6,797 bases of DNA. Origin: Gammaproteobacteria bacterium UBA1119 (GTDB lineage Bacteria; Pseudomonadota; Gammaproteobacteria; Pseudomonadales; Azotimanducaceae). Positions 5,596-6,797 of this stretch are shown here, in pieces (the stretch's first letter is position 1; each line of letters opens with the position of its first letter). The position numbers were made by a program, and so were the translations under genes. The stretch spans positions 1-6,797 of the forward strand of contig DCBA01000060.1 in NCBI GenBank assembly GCA_002313255.1, in the 5' to 3' direction. Below the pieces are notes generated by a model. The model saw only the letters and a list, made by a program, of their open reading frames with translations, was not told the DNA's origin and ran no database searches.

Positions 5596-6745
5596 GTATC
5601 GACCGATACTTTTGGCATCGGCATCTCTTGGGATGTTGTCGATCCTGCTTCCTATTTATGCTCGTCAATTGGGAGCGTCCGCTACCGCGATAGGGGGCTT
5701 GTTTAGCGTATTTACGGCAGTGCTTTTAATTGTTAGACCCCTGACGGGTCGGGCACTCGACCGCTACGGAAGGCGACCGCTACTCTTGCTAGCGTTAACG
5801 AGTTTCGTTGCTTGTATGTTGGTGTTTGGTCGAAGTATTGACCTACCTCACTTATACGCGGGGCGCGTATTCCATGGCATCGGTGCCGCCATGATGTGGT
5901 TGACGTTGCGGACGATGGTTGCCGACACCGTACCGAACCAGCATCGCGCCAGAATCATGGGGCGATTGACGGAACAGGCCGCGCGCGGAAGCATGTTTGG
6001 CGCGTTCTTCGGGTTTACCTTAATCGGATTTCTCCCTTTGGCGTCGGCGTGGCAATGGTCATTCCTCGGATACGCAGCACTTTCACTTATTGCTTTGGCA
6101 CAGACTTGGCGTCGGGTACCCGAGACAAAGGCTGAAGGACAACCGAGTCTAGTCACACCTTGGGATATCAACGGTATAGCCCTCTCGGCCCTGGTCGCCA
6201 CAGTCGCATTGGCTGAAGCGCTTATTGGTCCTGTTTTTCTGATTCTGCTTACGGACCGCTTCGAACTTGAGCCAACAATGCTTGGTGCGGTTATGGCCGG
6301 AGGGATTCTTTACGCATTTCTTCCGTCCCGAGCTGGCGCTTGGGGCGATCGAATTGGTCGATATAGGGTCGTTGTCTTTGGTTTAGCCTTGGCCGCCATC
6401 GCAAACGGTAGTTTCCCATTTCTACCGTCGGTATGGATGTTGATACTTGTCTATACCGTTTTGGTCGGCGCGTGGTGCATGGTCACTCCGCAACTCGACG
6501 CGCTCATAACGTCTCGAACCTCAGCGCTCAACCGGGGGCGTACCGTTGCCCGTTACGAATTTGTTCGGGGTGCTGGAGCCGCTTGTGGTCCGCTGGTCGG
6601 CGGCTGGCTTTACGACGAATGGCATGTCGCCGCACCCTTTATTACGAATAGCTCGCTGTTGTTATTGACGGCCGTTACGACGACGGTGGTTATGCTCTAC
6701 TCAAGAACGAAAGGGGCGGCTAAGCCTAACCTCGATCACGCGTAG
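5594..6745 (+). CDS. MFS transporter, 12 transmembrane segments, TTG start uncertain
   Basis: This 383-residue inner-membrane protein is a major facilitator superfamily carrier, probably exporting or importing a small molecule with a proton. About twelve hydrophobic helices are visible, in two six-helix halves joined by a polar loop at about 173-190. The loop between helices 2 and 3 has the MFS signature GRALDRYGRR (52-61), and the second half repeats it as GAWGDRIGRY (248-257). Helix 4 follows GRVFHGIGAAMMW (90-102). Length is usual for drug/metabolite-type MFS proteins; the substrate is unknown. The only in-frame start is TTG, which leaves almost nothing before helix 1. The frame stays open upstream to 5498 without ATG, GTG or TTG. 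AAGGAG at 5541-5546 is too far from this TTG, but 18 bases before an ATG at 5565 in another frame. It is divergent from the hydrolase and may handle the block's substrate or product. Confidence 0.93.
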   Translation: MYRPILLASASLGMLSILLPIYARQLGASATAIGGLFSVFTAVLLIVRPLTGRALDRYGRRPLLLLALTSFVACMLVFGRSIDLPHLYAGRVFHGIGAAMMWLTLRTMVADTVPNQHRARIMGRLTEQAARGSMFGAFFGFTLIGFLPLASAWQWSFLGYAALSLIALAQTWRRVPETKAEGQPSLVTPWDINGIALSALVATVALAEALIGPVFLILLTDRFELEPTMLGAVMAGGILYAFLPSRAGAWGDRIGRYRVVVFGLALAAIANGSFPFLPSVWMLILVYTVLVGAWCMVTPQLDALITSRTSALNRGRTVARYEFVRGAGAACGPLVGGWLYDEWHVAAPFITNSSLLLLTAVTTTVVMLYSRTKGAAKPNLDHA

Positions 6746-6797
6746 AAGTTCTGAATACGCGGGGATCACTTTGGATCTTTTCTCGGGAAGTTATCCT

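Larger units (their letters stand above)
5365..5608. promoter_or_regulatory. Divergent control region with repeated TATCG/CGATA motifs
   Basis: The 242-base region between the hydrolase and MFS starts, with the first bases of the MFS gene, holds seven TATCG or CGATA pentamers. TATCG occurs at 5365, 5380, 5471 and 5597, and CGATA at 5383, 5408 and 5604. Those at 5380/5383 form the core of a perfect 12-base palindrome TCTATCGATAGA (5378-5389), 27 bases upstream of the hydrolase ATG. Those at 5597/5604 form TATCG-AC-CGATA just inside the MFS gene. This may be a binding-site array for a regulator acting on both genes; no regulator gene is in the window. Confidence 0.35.

Noticed and set aside
6746..6797. 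Terminator or new gene after the MFS gene
   Set aside because: The last 52 bases have no stem followed by a T-run and no start codon with a ribosome-binding site; the stretch is too short to judge.

Overview
The window carries six intact protein genes, with about half G+C by eye. It shows no RNA gene, insertion sequence, CRISPR array or phage gene. It looks like a chromosomal segment from a free-living heterotrophic bacterium with a broad oxidative small-molecule metabolism. Several lineages, including marine and soil Proteobacteria and Chloroflexota such as SAR202, carry many genes of these families. I cannot place the organism from the sequence alone. Four of the six genes appear to start with GTG or TTG rather than ATG.

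Layout: five genes lie head to tail on the minus strand. In transcription order they are a soluble epoxide hydrolase-type alpha/beta hydrolase (5351-4398), a first phytanoyl-CoA dioxygenase-like Fe(II)/2-oxoglutarate oxygenase (4332-3385), a second, different one (3243-2440), a luciferase-like flavin-dependent monooxygenase (2303-1296) and a two-part glyoxalase/VOC-fold protein (1174-278). Spacers are 65, 141, 136 and 121 bases and none holds a convincing intrinsic terminator. The set could be one loosely packed operon or several separately transcribed genes. A possible sixth minus-strand gene begins at 103 and leaves the window at the left edge. Divergent from this block, across a 242-base intergenic region, a 12-helix MFS transporter runs on the plus strand (5594-6745).

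How they could work together (inference): the minus-strand block holds oxygen-inserting enzymes of two chemistries (non-haem iron and flavin), an epoxide-opening hydrolase and a VOC enzyme. The transporter across the shared intergenic region could move the substrate or product. This resembles a catabolic or detoxification cassette for a hydrophobic or unsaturated small molecule, but the substrate is unknown and co-regulation is not shown.

The main points for a second look are: the unusual start of the MFS gene, which has no ATG in frame, a perfect 16-base palindrome touching its TTG, and a tempting ATG one frame off; a cluster of TATCG/CGATA motifs, including a 12-base palindrome, in the divergent intergenic region; and an HxE instead of HxD iron-binding motif in one dioxygenase.
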